Assembly: GCA_002725445.1 (NCBI GenBank)
Contig: PBPD01000135.1
Coordinates: 1-17,046 of the forward strand
From: Rickettsiales bacterium
Lineage (GTDB): Bacteria > Pseudomonadota > Alphaproteobacteria > Rickettsiales > UBA3002
Length of the DNA: 17,046 nt
Reading direction: 5' to 3'
Shown here one piece after another: positions 8,327 through 15,308 of the stretch; the first letter of the stretch is position 1; every line of letters starts with the position of its first letter. The notes below the pieces were generated by a model. That model saw only the letters and a program-made list of their open reading frames with translations, was not told the DNA's origin and searched no databases. A program made the translations under genes and the position numbers.

Positions 8327-9692
8327 TGTCATCCTCCTGCAGCAAATAACCCGTCACCGAGCGGCGCGGCTTTATAATCAGTGCCGCCGCATCCAGCAAC
8401 TGCGCACGCGTTACAGCATCCAGTGCTTGCGGCCAGCCATGCAGGTAATCTGCTGGCAAATCCGACATGCGTAAATATCCCACATAGCGTGCGATACCTT
8501 CGAGGCTGTCCTGTGCGAAAATAGTTTCGGCTTTCAATTTCGTTTTGCTGCGCTCCATATGCGCTGCACTGATATGCGAATCCAGATTGCTCAGCAATGT
8601 GTCAACACTCCGCTCCACCGTCTCCAGCGCAATGCCCGGGGCGGGTGTCACGTGAATGGTCAAGGTAGAAGGCCCAAGCGCTAGCGGGCTATAATATACC
8701 GCCACGCCGCTTGCCAGTTTCTGCTCTACCACCAGCTTTTGATAGAAAATGCTGCCTTTGCCCGTACCCATCATATGTGCCAGCAACGCAGCGGGCACGG
8801 CATGTTCGCTAGCGCCATGCGACAGGCTGGGCGCGACATACGTACGACGCCAGATTGGCTGTTTCACCAGCGCATGGCGTACACGCACACTACGCTCAGA
8901 ACGCTGCGGCGGTTCGTCCAGCCATTGGCGCTGCACATCTGCACCACTCGCCAACCCACCGTAATATTGCTGAGCCAGGGGGCGCAATTCGTCCAGTGTG
9001 ATGTCACCTGCCACCACCAACAGTGCATTCTTAGGCTGATAATAGCGCTCGATAAAAGCCCCCACCTGCTCGGCATTGAGCTGCTGCATCTCGTGCTTCC
9101 AACCGATCACGGGCTTGCGGTAAGGATGATGCAAAAATTGCATGGCGTTCATTTGCTCGGCCAGCAGGGCACTCGGATTATTTTCGATCCGGCTAAAGCG
9201 CTCTTCAATAATCACTTCGCGCTCTTTCTCAAAACCGCTTTTGCTAGGCGACAAATGTTGCCAGCGATCTGCTTCCAGTTCCATCACCCGCGCCAGATGA
9301 TCCTTGGCTATATTCACATAATAGGCCGTAAAATCGCGTCCGGTGAATGCATTATGGTTGCCCCCTAAGCGCTGAATAATCTGCGAATACTCACCCTCGG
9401 GCACAGTGGGCGTGCCTTTGAACATCATATGCTCGACAAAATGCGCCAAGCCCGACTGCCCTTCCGGATCGTCGGCAGCGCCCACCCGAAACCACAATGT
9501 ATGACTTACGGCGGGCACACGATGATTAGGCAGCACCACTATTTCCAGCCCATTGGCCAGCTTGTCTTTATGAATTTCTGCCTGATAGGCCGCCTGTGCC
9601 GCAGGCTTGGCCACCCAATACGGCTTGCCAAACCACCACGCGGCAGCTGCAATGACAGCAAGCAAAACAAAGCCTATGAGGAGTCGGCGCAT
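8310..9692 (-). CDS. M16 family zinc peptidase, catalytic subunit (membrane-anchored or secreted)
   Basis: A 460-residue insulinase-type metallopeptidase. An N-terminal hydrophobic segment (about 4-20) without a clear cleavage site suggests a signal anchor with the protease in the periplasm. The inverted zinc motif HFVEH is at 84-88, and the third ligand is a Glu in EREVIIEE (163 or 164, with about 75 residues between it and His88, as expected for the family). GGNHNAFTGRDFTAYY (110-125) is also typical. In the C-terminal lobe the usual Arg-Tyr pair is absent: the region reads VVEQKLASGVAVYY. The downstream gene supplies that pair, so the active site is probably built from two subunits. The two genes overlap by about 17 to 23 bases. 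Upstream is a DUF3035 lipoprotein and then lspA, a conserved alphaproteobacterial order. The role is not established; periplasmic peptide or protein turnover is the reasonable guess. Confidence 0.93.
   Translation of the reverse strand: MRRLLIGFVLLAVIAAAAWWFGKPYWVAKPAAQAAYQAEIHKDKLANGLEIVVLPNHRVPAVSHTLWFRVGAADDPEGQSGLAHFVEHMMFKGTPTVPEGEYSQIIQRLGGNHNAFTGRDFTAYYVNIAKDHLARVMELEADRWQHLSPSKSGFEKEREVIIEERFSRIENNPSALLAEQMNAMQFLHHPYRKPVIGWKHEMQQLNAEQVGAFIERYYQPKNALLVVAGDITLDELRPLAQQYYGGLASGADVQRQWLDEPPQRSERSVRVRHALVKQPIWRRTYVAPSLSHGASEHAVPAALLAHMMGTGKGSIFYQKLVVEQKLASGVAVYYSPLALGPSTLTIHVTPAPGIALETVERSVDTLLSNLDSHISAAHMERSKTKLKAETIFAQDSLEGIARYVGYLRMSDLPADYLHGWPQALDAVTRAQLLDAAALIIKPRRSVTGYLLQEDDNAPVE
8333..8338 (-). 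promoter_or_regulatory. Ribosome binding site deciding the start of the non-catalytic M16 gene
   Basis: A full AGGAGG inside the 3' end of the catalytic M16 gene is followed by ATGACAATG. The first ATG has no spacer at all and the second has 6 bases, so the second (8326) is the likely start. Confidence 0.6.
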
Positions 9693-9695
9693 AGA

Positions 9696-10325
9696 TTAAA
9701 AATCAAATATCCGTTCTACGGTGGAACGATCCTGCGGATCGAGCACTTCTACTTCACCTTCATTAATCGGCTTATTCTCGTCTTTGTTGCGGCGAATACG
9801 CTTGGCTTCTTCACTCGCATCCACCACCGGCTCGCCGCCTTTGCCCAGCAAAAAGTCCAGCCCATACTCGCCGTCGGTAAATCCGGTTTCGGGCTCGTCG
9901 GTCTTATCGGTATAGAGTTTGCTGCGAATATCAGGATCAGCCGCCCCTGCGCCCGCCTTGCTCAACAAAGTCGATTCGCCCGTGCTGGCAAGCGGCTTGC
10001 TCATTACCACGCCGACAGCTGTGTCAGCGGGGCCACGCACCATTTCCTCAAGGCTGCGCGGACGCGATGGCTCGCCACGGCGCAAAAGTAAAGACTCTGC
10101 CTGTTCTTCAGTCGATCCGGTAATACGCGGTGGCGCACCCGGCTCGGGTGGGCGCATATAAAACTCTGGCGGCACACTCAATGGCGGGCGCGACACCACC
10201 TTAAATTCATCCGGAGCCGCGCGATTCATGCCCAGATTATCGCGCACTTCCCCGCTGGTGCAGGCGGCGCATAAAAGCAGAAAGGGTAAAATTAGTTTTT
10301 GCATGCTGCTAACATAGCGCAGCAT
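9696..10325 (-). CDS. DUF3035-type lipoprotein of unknown function
   Basis: A 209-residue predicted lipoprotein. A short charged start, a hydrophobic core and the lipobox LCAAC (Cys22 if the first ATG is used) indicate processing by signal peptidase II and anchoring in a membrane. The mature part is hydrophilic, with a conserved-looking block APDEFKVVSRPPLSVPPEF (37-55), then MRPPEPGAPP, and an acidic C-terminal third. I recognise the DUF3035 pattern, known from Alphaproteobacteria, but no function. A second ATG at 10304 would give a signal peptide of only 14 residues and has no ribosome binding site, while the first has a weak GAG; neither is certain. It sits 9 bases after lspA and 3 bases before the catalytic M16 gene, so it may work with these envelope proteins. 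Confidence 0.85.
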   Translation of the reverse strand: MLRYVSSMQKLILPFLLLCAACTSGEVRDNLGMNRAAPDEFKVVSRPPLSVPPEFYMRPPEPGAPPRITGSTEEQAESLLLRRGEPSRPRSLEEMVRGPADTAVGVVMSKPLASTGESTLLSKAGAGAADPDIRSKLYTDKTDEPETGFTDGEYGLDFLLGKGGEPVVDASEEAKRIRRNKDENKPINEGEVEVLDPQDRSTVERIFDF

Positions 10326-10334
10326 ACAGTAAAC

Positions 10335-10823
10335 TCAAGCAGAAGGAGACTTGCGAAGTAGCCCATCCCACAACAAAATGATCACGCCAATGAAAATCGC
10401 GCTATCGGCGACATTAAACGCAGGCCAATGATAGCCGTAAGCATGCACATCCAGAAAGTCTGCCACCGCACCAAAGCGAATGCGATCGATGATATTGCCC
10501 AGCGCGCCACCAATGATGAAACCTAGGCCAAGCGCAACATAGCGGTCTGTCACTTTGCGCAGCCACACCACTAACGCTACGACGATAACCAACGTAGCCA
10601 CAATAAGAAAATACGGCACTTCGGTTCCCGGATGCGCCAACATGCCAAAACTGACACCATAATTCCAAACCATGGTCAGATTGAAAAAACTGGTCACCTC
10701 AATGCTTCGTAAGACAGGAAGCTCCACCACATCCAGAATCACCCACTTAGTGATCTGGTCCAGCACAAACACGGTCGCGGCGGTGAGCAGTCCCCATTGG
10801 CGCGTTAATTTTGTAAAAGCCAT
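10335..10823 (-). CDS. lspA: Lipoprotein signal peptidase (signal peptidase II)
   Basis: Inner-membrane aspartyl protease that removes the signal peptide of prolipoproteins after lipidation. At 162 residues with four hydrophobic segments it has the usual family size. Conserved blocks are LDQITKW (21-27), WNYGVSFGML (53-62), GGALGNIIDRIRFGAVADFLD (105-125) and FNVADSAI (136-143). The catalytic aspartates are Asp122 and Asp140. It begins directly after the ribF stop with no spacer and is followed by a predicted lipoprotein, a likely client. The usual ribF-ileS-lspA order of many proteobacteria is broken here because ileS is missing between the two. Confidence 0.97.
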   Translation of the reverse strand: MAFTKLTRQWGLLTAATVFVLDQITKWVILDVVELPVLRSIEVTSFFNLTMVWNYGVSFGMLAHPGTEVPYFLIVATLVIVVALVVWLRKVTDRYVALGLGFIIGGALGNIIDRIRFGAVADFLDVHAYGYHWPAFNVADSAIFIGVIILLWDGLLRKSPSA

Positions 10824-11783
10824 CTACCTATTCTCCATTGCCAGATACGCACGTGCTGTCTCACAATCACGTGCGATTTGCGCCTTCAACGCATCTACCC
10901 CGTCGAAGGGTTTCTCGTCGCGCACATGCCGCACAAATTGTACACGCAACCGTTTATCATACAGGTCTTTCTCAACGTCAAACAAATGCGCCTCCAACTG
11001 CATGCGCGTGCCGGCAAACGTAGGGCGCTGACCAAAATTCGCCACCCCGTCATACCAATGCGGCTCGGCCTGAATGTCCATCTCATCATAGATTGCGACA
11101 CGCACGGCATACACACCTTTGGCGGGCAGTGTGATGGCAGGTGGGATAATATTGGCTGTGGGAAATCCTATCGTGCGGCCACGCTTGTCGCCATGTTGCA
11201 CGCGGCCGATCATCTCGTAGGGGCGTCCCAGAATGTCTGCGGCTTTGCGCATTTGCCCCGCTTGCACAAAACTACGCACCAAGGACGAAGAGAAGATATG
11301 CTCGCGGCCACCCACAGGCACCACACGCGAAAACCCAAACGCCTCCGTTTCATTGGCATAGGCTTCCAGCATGTCGGCGTTGCCACCGCGCTTATGGCCA
11401 AAAATAAAGTCCTCTCCGGTTACCACATGCCGCACTTGCAGCTGCTTCACCAAAATATCCTGTATGAAGGCTTCAGCGCTTATCTGCGAAAAAGCTTCGT
11501 TAAAGCCCATCACAAACAACACATCCACCCCATGCGCCTGCAGCAGACGCGCCTTGTGATGAAACGGCACCAGACGGATAGGCTGTTTGGAGCTGGAGAA
11601 GAAATAGCGCGGATGCGGCTCAAACGTCATAACCGCTGCGGGCGCACCTAACGTTGCGGCTTTGGCGTGTGCGGTGTGAATAACAGCCTGATGGCCGCGA
11701 TGCACGGCGTCAAAATTGCCGAGTGCCAATACACTGCCCTGCGCCATAGCAGGTATAGAGTTATGGCCACGTACAATACGCAT
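10824..11783 (-). CDS. ribF: Bifunctional riboflavin kinase / FMN adenylyltransferase
   Basis: Makes FMN from riboflavin and FAD from FMN in the cytosol. The N-terminal nucleotidyltransferase domain has GNFDAVHRGH (22-31, with the HxGH motif), EPHPRYFF (55-62), DFIFGHKRGGN (125-135) and the SSSLVR block (165-170). The C-terminal flavokinase domain starts near 188 with GRVQHGDKRGRTIGFPTANI (193-212). The 319 residues are a normal length. Most relatives read GNFDG where this has GNFDA, a conservative change beside the active site. Its ATG is 3 bases after the secF stop and its own stop touches the lspA start, so it is embedded in the operon chain. Confidence 0.97.
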   Translation of the reverse strand: MRIVRGHNSIPAMAQGSVLALGNFDAVHRGHQAVIHTAHAKAATLGAPAAVMTFEPHPRYFFSSSKQPIRLVPFHHKARLLQAHGVDVLFVMGFNEAFSQISAEAFIQDILVKQLQVRHVVTGEDFIFGHKRGGNADMLEAYANETEAFGFSRVVPVGGREHIFSSSLVRSFVQAGQMRKAADILGRPYEMIGRVQHGDKRGRTIGFPTANIIPPAITLPAKGVYAVRVAIYDEMDIQAEPHWYDGVANFGQRPTFAGTRMQLEAHLFDVEKDLYDKRLRVQFVRHVRDEKPFDGVDALKAQIARDCETARAYLAMENR

Positions 11784-11786
11784 CGA

Positions 11787-12710
11787 TTAACTGGCCGCAG
11801 GTGCGGTCTCGTCCTGTTCGTTGCGAATGCCGAAATACAGCAGAATAGGTGCTGCGACAAACACGGAGGAATACGTACCCACTACCACACCAAACACCAG
11901 CGCCCAGCTAAAGCCTTTTAGCACTTCACCACCAAATACTGCCAGCGCACCTGCTGCCAGAATTGTGGTAACACCTGTCATTACAGTACGTGACAATGTG
12001 TCGTTAATAGAGCGGTTTAGCACCTCCGTCAGTGGCATTTTCTTGTATTTGCGCAGATTCTCGCGAATACGGTCATAAATCACCACCGAGTCATTAATGG
12101 AATAACCGATTACCGTCAGAATAGCCGCAATAGAGGTCAGGCCAAAATCAAAGCGTGTGAGCGCAAAAAACCCTACCATAATAAACGCATCATGCAGCAG
12201 AGCCACAACTGCCCCCACCCCGAACTGCCACTCAAAGCGGAACCAGATATACATCAGCACCGCAGCAAACGCGACGCCCAGCGACAAGTAACCCGATTGA
12301 ATCAGTTCCTGGCCAACGGTCGGGCCTACATAGTCAATTTTACGGTATTCCAGCGCAGGCATTTCTGCTTCCAGAATATCTTTTGCTTCTTCCACCAGCG
12401 CGGCCTGCTCTTCGGTATCACTGGTTTGAATGCGAATCAGCACTTCGCGATCATCGCCGAAATGCTGCAAACTTACTTCCCCAAATTCCGGGCGATCCAA
12501 CACATCGCGGAACACCTGCAAGGTCGTAGGCTCAGGCGTACGTACCTCCATGAGAATACCGCCCGTAAAATCGATACCGAAATTGATACCTTCCTGTACA
12601 ATAACTCCCACAGTGGCCACCATAAACAGCAACGACACCACAAATCCTATCCAGCGCAGGCGAATAAAATCATACGCAGTTTCTTGCGGAACCAGACGTA
12701 AACGCTTCAT
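11787..12710 (-). CDS. secF: Protein translocase subunit SecF
   Basis: Inner-membrane partner of SecD that uses the proton gradient to help pull exported proteins across the membrane. The 307 residues show the family layout: one N-terminal segment (about 19-38), the GIDFTGG block (45-51), a periplasmic domain (about 52-135), then five membrane segments with ALLHDAFIMVGFFALT (170-185) and GYSINDSVVIYDRIREN (202-218). The ATG at 12710 is chosen over an upstream in-frame TTG at 12737 because AAGGAG lies 9 bases before it. secD normally lies directly upstream; here a Na+/Ca2+ antiporter gene takes that place, so secD must be elsewhere or, less likely, absent. ribF follows after 3 bases. Confidence 0.97.
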   Translation of the reverse strand: MKRLRLVPQETAYDFIRLRWIGFVVSLLFMVATVGVIVQEGINFGIDFTGGILMEVRTPEPTTLQVFRDVLDRPEFGEVSLQHFGDDREVLIRIQTSDTEEQAALVEEAKDILEAEMPALEYRKIDYVGPTVGQELIQSGYLSLGVAFAAVLMYIWFRFEWQFGVGAVVALLHDAFIMVGFFALTRFDFGLTSIAAILTVIGYSINDSVVIYDRIRENLRKYKKMPLTEVLNRSINDTLSRTVMTGVTTILAAGALAVFGGEVLKGFSWALVFGVVVGTYSSVFVAAPILLYFGIRNEQDETAPAAS

Positions 12711-12719
12711 GTGTAGAAT

Positions 12720-12725
12720 CTCCTT
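12720..12725 (-). promoter_or_regulatory. Ribosome binding site of secF
   Basis: AAGGAG on the minus strand, 9 bases before the secF ATG. It overlaps the TAA of the antiporter gene (TAAGGAG), so ribosomes finishing the antiporter end on the secF loading site. This supports translational coupling and the choice of start. Confidence 0.6.
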
Positions 12726-13677
12726 ATTGGGCGCCAATCGTATATTGATAGAGGGTATAAGCGATATAACCTGCCAATAGCAAGCCCCCTTCCAGACGCG
12801 AAACCGTTTTGCCGGTTAACATAATAGGCAACAGAATCAGCGACACCGCGACAGCGATCCATATATCCACTTCCCAGAATTGCGGCGAAACCGGAATCGG
12901 TGCAATCACCGAGGCAACGCCCAGCACGGCAAAGATATTAAAGAGATTACTGCCCACCACATTGCCAATCGCAATATCGGAATGACGACGATACGCCGCC
13001 ACTACGCATGTCACCAGCTCAGGTGCCGAGGTGCCCACTGCCACAATCGTCAGGCCAATCACCCCTTCGGTTACACCCAGAATACGGGCAAAGTCTGATG
13101 CACCACCCACCAGAATATCTGCACCCAGCATCAACAAGCCTAACCCGGCAGCCAACATCACACATGCCAGCCATGTGGGATAATGCACATCGGTTTCTTC
13201 TTTTAATTCTTCGACCAGCTCTTTGTTTTTGCCGCTACGCACCGTGCGCCATAGATAAAAGAGATATCCCGCCATCACGGCCAGAAAGATACCCCCCTCA
13301 AGCCTCGTCAGTACGCCTGTCGCCATAAAAATTACCAGCAGCACCGTCACCAACACCATCAGCATGCCATCGCGGCGGATCATATCTGGTTCGACGGTAA
13401 CAGGATAAATCAGCGCTGTTGCGCCCAGCACCAAAAGCACATTGGCAATGTTGCTGCCAATCACATTTCCAAGCGCTATGTCGGGATGGCCACTCAAGGA
13501 CGCATGCACGCTGATCACCATTTCAGGCGCCGATGTGCCTAACGACACAATCGTCAGGCCAATCACAATAATCGGTATGCCCAGCGCGCGCGCAATCGAG
13601 ACCGCACCGCGCACCAGCGCTTCACCACCTGCCACCAACATGAGCAGTCCACCTATAATCTGCAATGCGATTAACAT
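12724..13677 (-). CDS. Calcium/sodium antiporter of the CaCA (YrbG-like) family
   Basis: Membrane exchanger expected to move Ca2+ out against Na+ or H+ flow. The 317 residues are built as two homologous halves of about five membrane segments each. Each half carries the alpha-repeat signature: GTSAPE (47-52) with GNVIGSNIAN (70-79), and GTSAPE (215-220) with GNVVGSNLFN (238-247). The halves are joined by a charged loop (about 146-166) rich in Lys and Glu. Length and layout are standard for bacterial members. It is the first gene of the leftward chain, facing murJ across an 80-base spacer, and the secF ribosome binding site overlaps its stop codon. Ion specificity cannot be decided from the sequence. 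Confidence 0.94.
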   Translation of the reverse strand: MLIALQIIGGLLMLVAGGEALVRGAVSIARALGIPIIVIGLTIVSLGTSAPEMVISVHASLSGHPDIALGNVIGSNIANVLLVLGATALIYPVTVEPDMIRRDGMLMVLVTVLLVIFMATGVLTRLEGGIFLAVMAGYLFYLWRTVRSGKNKELVEELKEETDVHYPTWLACVMLAAGLGLLMLGADILVGGASDFARILGVTEGVIGLTIVAVGTSAPELVTCVVAAYRRHSDIAIGNVVGSNLFNIFAVLGVASVIAPIPVSPQFWEVDIWIAVAVSLILLPIMLTGKTVSRLEGGLLLAGYIAYTLYQYTIGAQ

Positions 13678-13757
13678 GGTTTCTCTTGCCTTTGTGGCCG
13701 ACTTACGATGGTATTGCTGCGCATAATAACCTTATTCATTGCAGGCATTGATAACGT
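13678..13757. promoter_or_regulatory. Divergent spacer between the antiporter and murJ, presumed promoter region
   Basis: This 80-base, rather A+T-rich spacer is the only place where both the long leftward chain and murJ could start. A -10-like CATAAT (13722-13727) reads toward murJ, and the opposite strand offers TATTAT at nearly the same spot, but neither has a good -35 at a normal distance. An imperfect inverted repeat (13732-13754) lies just before murJ. That promoters lie here is inferred from gene orientation, not from clear motifs. Confidence 0.45.
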
Positions 13758-15308
13758 ATGTCGTTAGTGAAATCTAGCATAACCATTGGGTTTTTTACCC
13801 TAATTTCACGTATCTGTGGCTTTGTACGCGACATACTCATCGCCAATGCTATAGGCGCCAGTTGGCTGTCGGATGCCTTCTTTGTTGCCTTCAAACTCCC
13901 TAATTTCTTCAGGCGTTTATTTGCAGAAGGCGCGTTTAATTCAGCCTTTGTGCCGCTCTTTGCAGGCACGCTCAGCGATAACGGGCGCGAGGCCGCACTC
14001 CTATTTGCCCGCGAAGTGTTATCGGTATTGCTGTTTATACTGTTGTTATTAAATGCCATTTTTATCATCGGCATGCCCTGGATTTTGCCATTTTTTGCAC
14101 CGGGATTTATTGATGACCCCGAAAAATTTGACCTGACCGTGGTGCTATCCCGCATCACATTTGCCTATATTCTGTTCATCTCGCTGGTATCATTACTCAG
14201 TGGCATTCTCAATTCGCTGCAACGCTTTGCCGCCGTTGCGGCTACCCCTATTCTGCTTAATATCTGCCTCATCGGCGCATTGCTATTGGCAGAGTTGGCC
14301 GACACCCCCGCCCATGCGCTTGCTTTTGGCGTATTGCTAGCAGGCGTGGTGCAGCTTGTCTGGCTGATAATAATGTGTATGCGAGCCGATGCCCTGCCCG
14401 GCCTTGCCTTGCCAAAACTTACCTCCCATGTGCGCGAACTGCTCAAGCTTATAGCGCCTGCCGCATTAGGTGCAGGTGTGGCACAAATCAACTTGCTGGT
14501 CGATGTCGTGCTGGCCTCAAACTTTGATGAAGGCGTGTCCTATCTTTATTATGCAGACCGGCTGAATGAATTGCCGATTGGCATTATTGCCGTGGCGGTT
14601 GGCACTGCATTATTGCCCATGCTGTCCCGGCAAATCCGCGAAGGCAATCACAACGCAGCACGCCATTCGCTTAATCGTGCGCTCGAGTTGGTGCTATTAT
14701 TTAGCCTGCCTGCTGCCACGGCGCTCGTGCTGATTCCAGAGCCGCTCATCTCGGTACTGTTCCAGCATGGCGAGTTTACGGCACAGGACACTCTCGCCAC
14801 TTATACTGCGCTCATCGCCTATGGGTGCGGCCTGCCCGCTTTCGTATTAGTGAAAGTATTTGCACCCGGATTTTTCGCCAACCGTGACACCAAAACGCCC
14901 TTCTACATTGCGACTTTCTGTGTGCTGGTCAATCTGGTCTTAAACCTGATCCTCATGCAATATTACGCGCATGTCGGCCTCGCCATGGCCACCAGCATCG
15001 CCGGTTGGTGCAATGCGGTCCTTATGGGGCTGATACTTTATCGCCGTGGCCATTTCCGCCCTGATCCCGCATTACGCAAACGCTTATGGCGTATGGCGGC
15101 ATCCAGCGCCTTCATGGGTCTGATTATCTGGAATATGCATCATTATCTCGTGGTGCAGTTTGAAGGCACGCTCAGCGAACGCATTCTGGCACTGTGCCTG
15201 TTGGTTGGCAGTGGCATGTTTAGCTATGGGGCATGTGCTTTATGTTTGGGCGCGGTCGATCGTACGCAACTGCGCAGTTATTTCCGCAAGAACAAATCCG
15301 TTAGCTAA
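13758..15308 (+). CDS. murJ: Lipid II flippase MurJ
   Basis: Flips lipid-linked peptidoglycan precursor (lipid II) across the inner membrane. The 516 residues form about 14 hydrophobic segments, typical of the MVF/MurJ family of the MOP superfamily. The N-terminus is diagnostic: SRICGFVRD (17-25) with Arg18 and Arg24, then SDAFFVAFKLPNFFRRLFAE (38-57) with Arg52, and YYADRLNELPIG (264-275) with Arg268. These correspond to the essential cavity arginines of the E. coli protein (18, 24, 52, 270). The start lacks a good ribosome binding site, but this ATG gives the expected N-terminus. It is the only rightward gene in the window, and its last 8 bases overlap the end of the convergent uppP. Confidence 0.97.
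   Translation: MSLVKSSITIGFFTLISRICGFVRDILIANAIGASWLSDAFFVAFKLPNFFRRLFAEGAFNSAFVPLFAGTLSDNGREAALLFAREVLSVLLFILLLLNAIFIIGMPWILPFFAPGFIDDPEKFDLTVVLSRITFAYILFISLVSLLSGILNSLQRFAAVAATPILLNICLIGALLLAELADTPAHALAFGVLLAGVVQLVWLIIMCMRADALPGLALPKLTSHVRELLKLIAPAALGAGVAQINLLVDVVLASNFDEGVSYLYYADRLNELPIGIIAVAVGTALLPMLSRQIREGNHNAARHSLNRALELVLLFSLPAATALVLIPEPLISVLFQHGEFTAQDTLATYTALIAYGCGLPAFVLVKVFAPGFFANRDTKTPFYIATFCVLVNLVLNLILMQYYAHVGLAMATSIAGWCNAVLMGLILYRRGHFRPDPALRKRLWRMAASSAFMGLIIWNMHHYLVVQFEGTLSERILALCLLVGSGMFSYGACALCLGAVDRTQLRSYFRKNKSVS
15301..15308. other. Overlapping stop codons of convergent murJ and uppP
   Basis: The eight bases TTAGCTAA hold both stops: TAA of murJ at 15306-15308 and, on the other strand, TAA of uppP at 15301-15303. 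The sequence is a perfect palindrome. There is no space for a terminator between the genes, so each transcript must run into the other gene. Confidence 0.9.

Noticed and set aside
10878..11651. Rightward open frame of 257 codons opposite ribF
   Set aside because: It is a shadow of ribF, whose both domains are fully recognisable; no independent start signal or domain is seen.
12711..12737. Upstream TTG start for secF adding nine residues
   Set aside because: The ATG at 12710 has AAGGAG at a proper distance and gives the normal SecF N-terminus; the TTG has no such signal.
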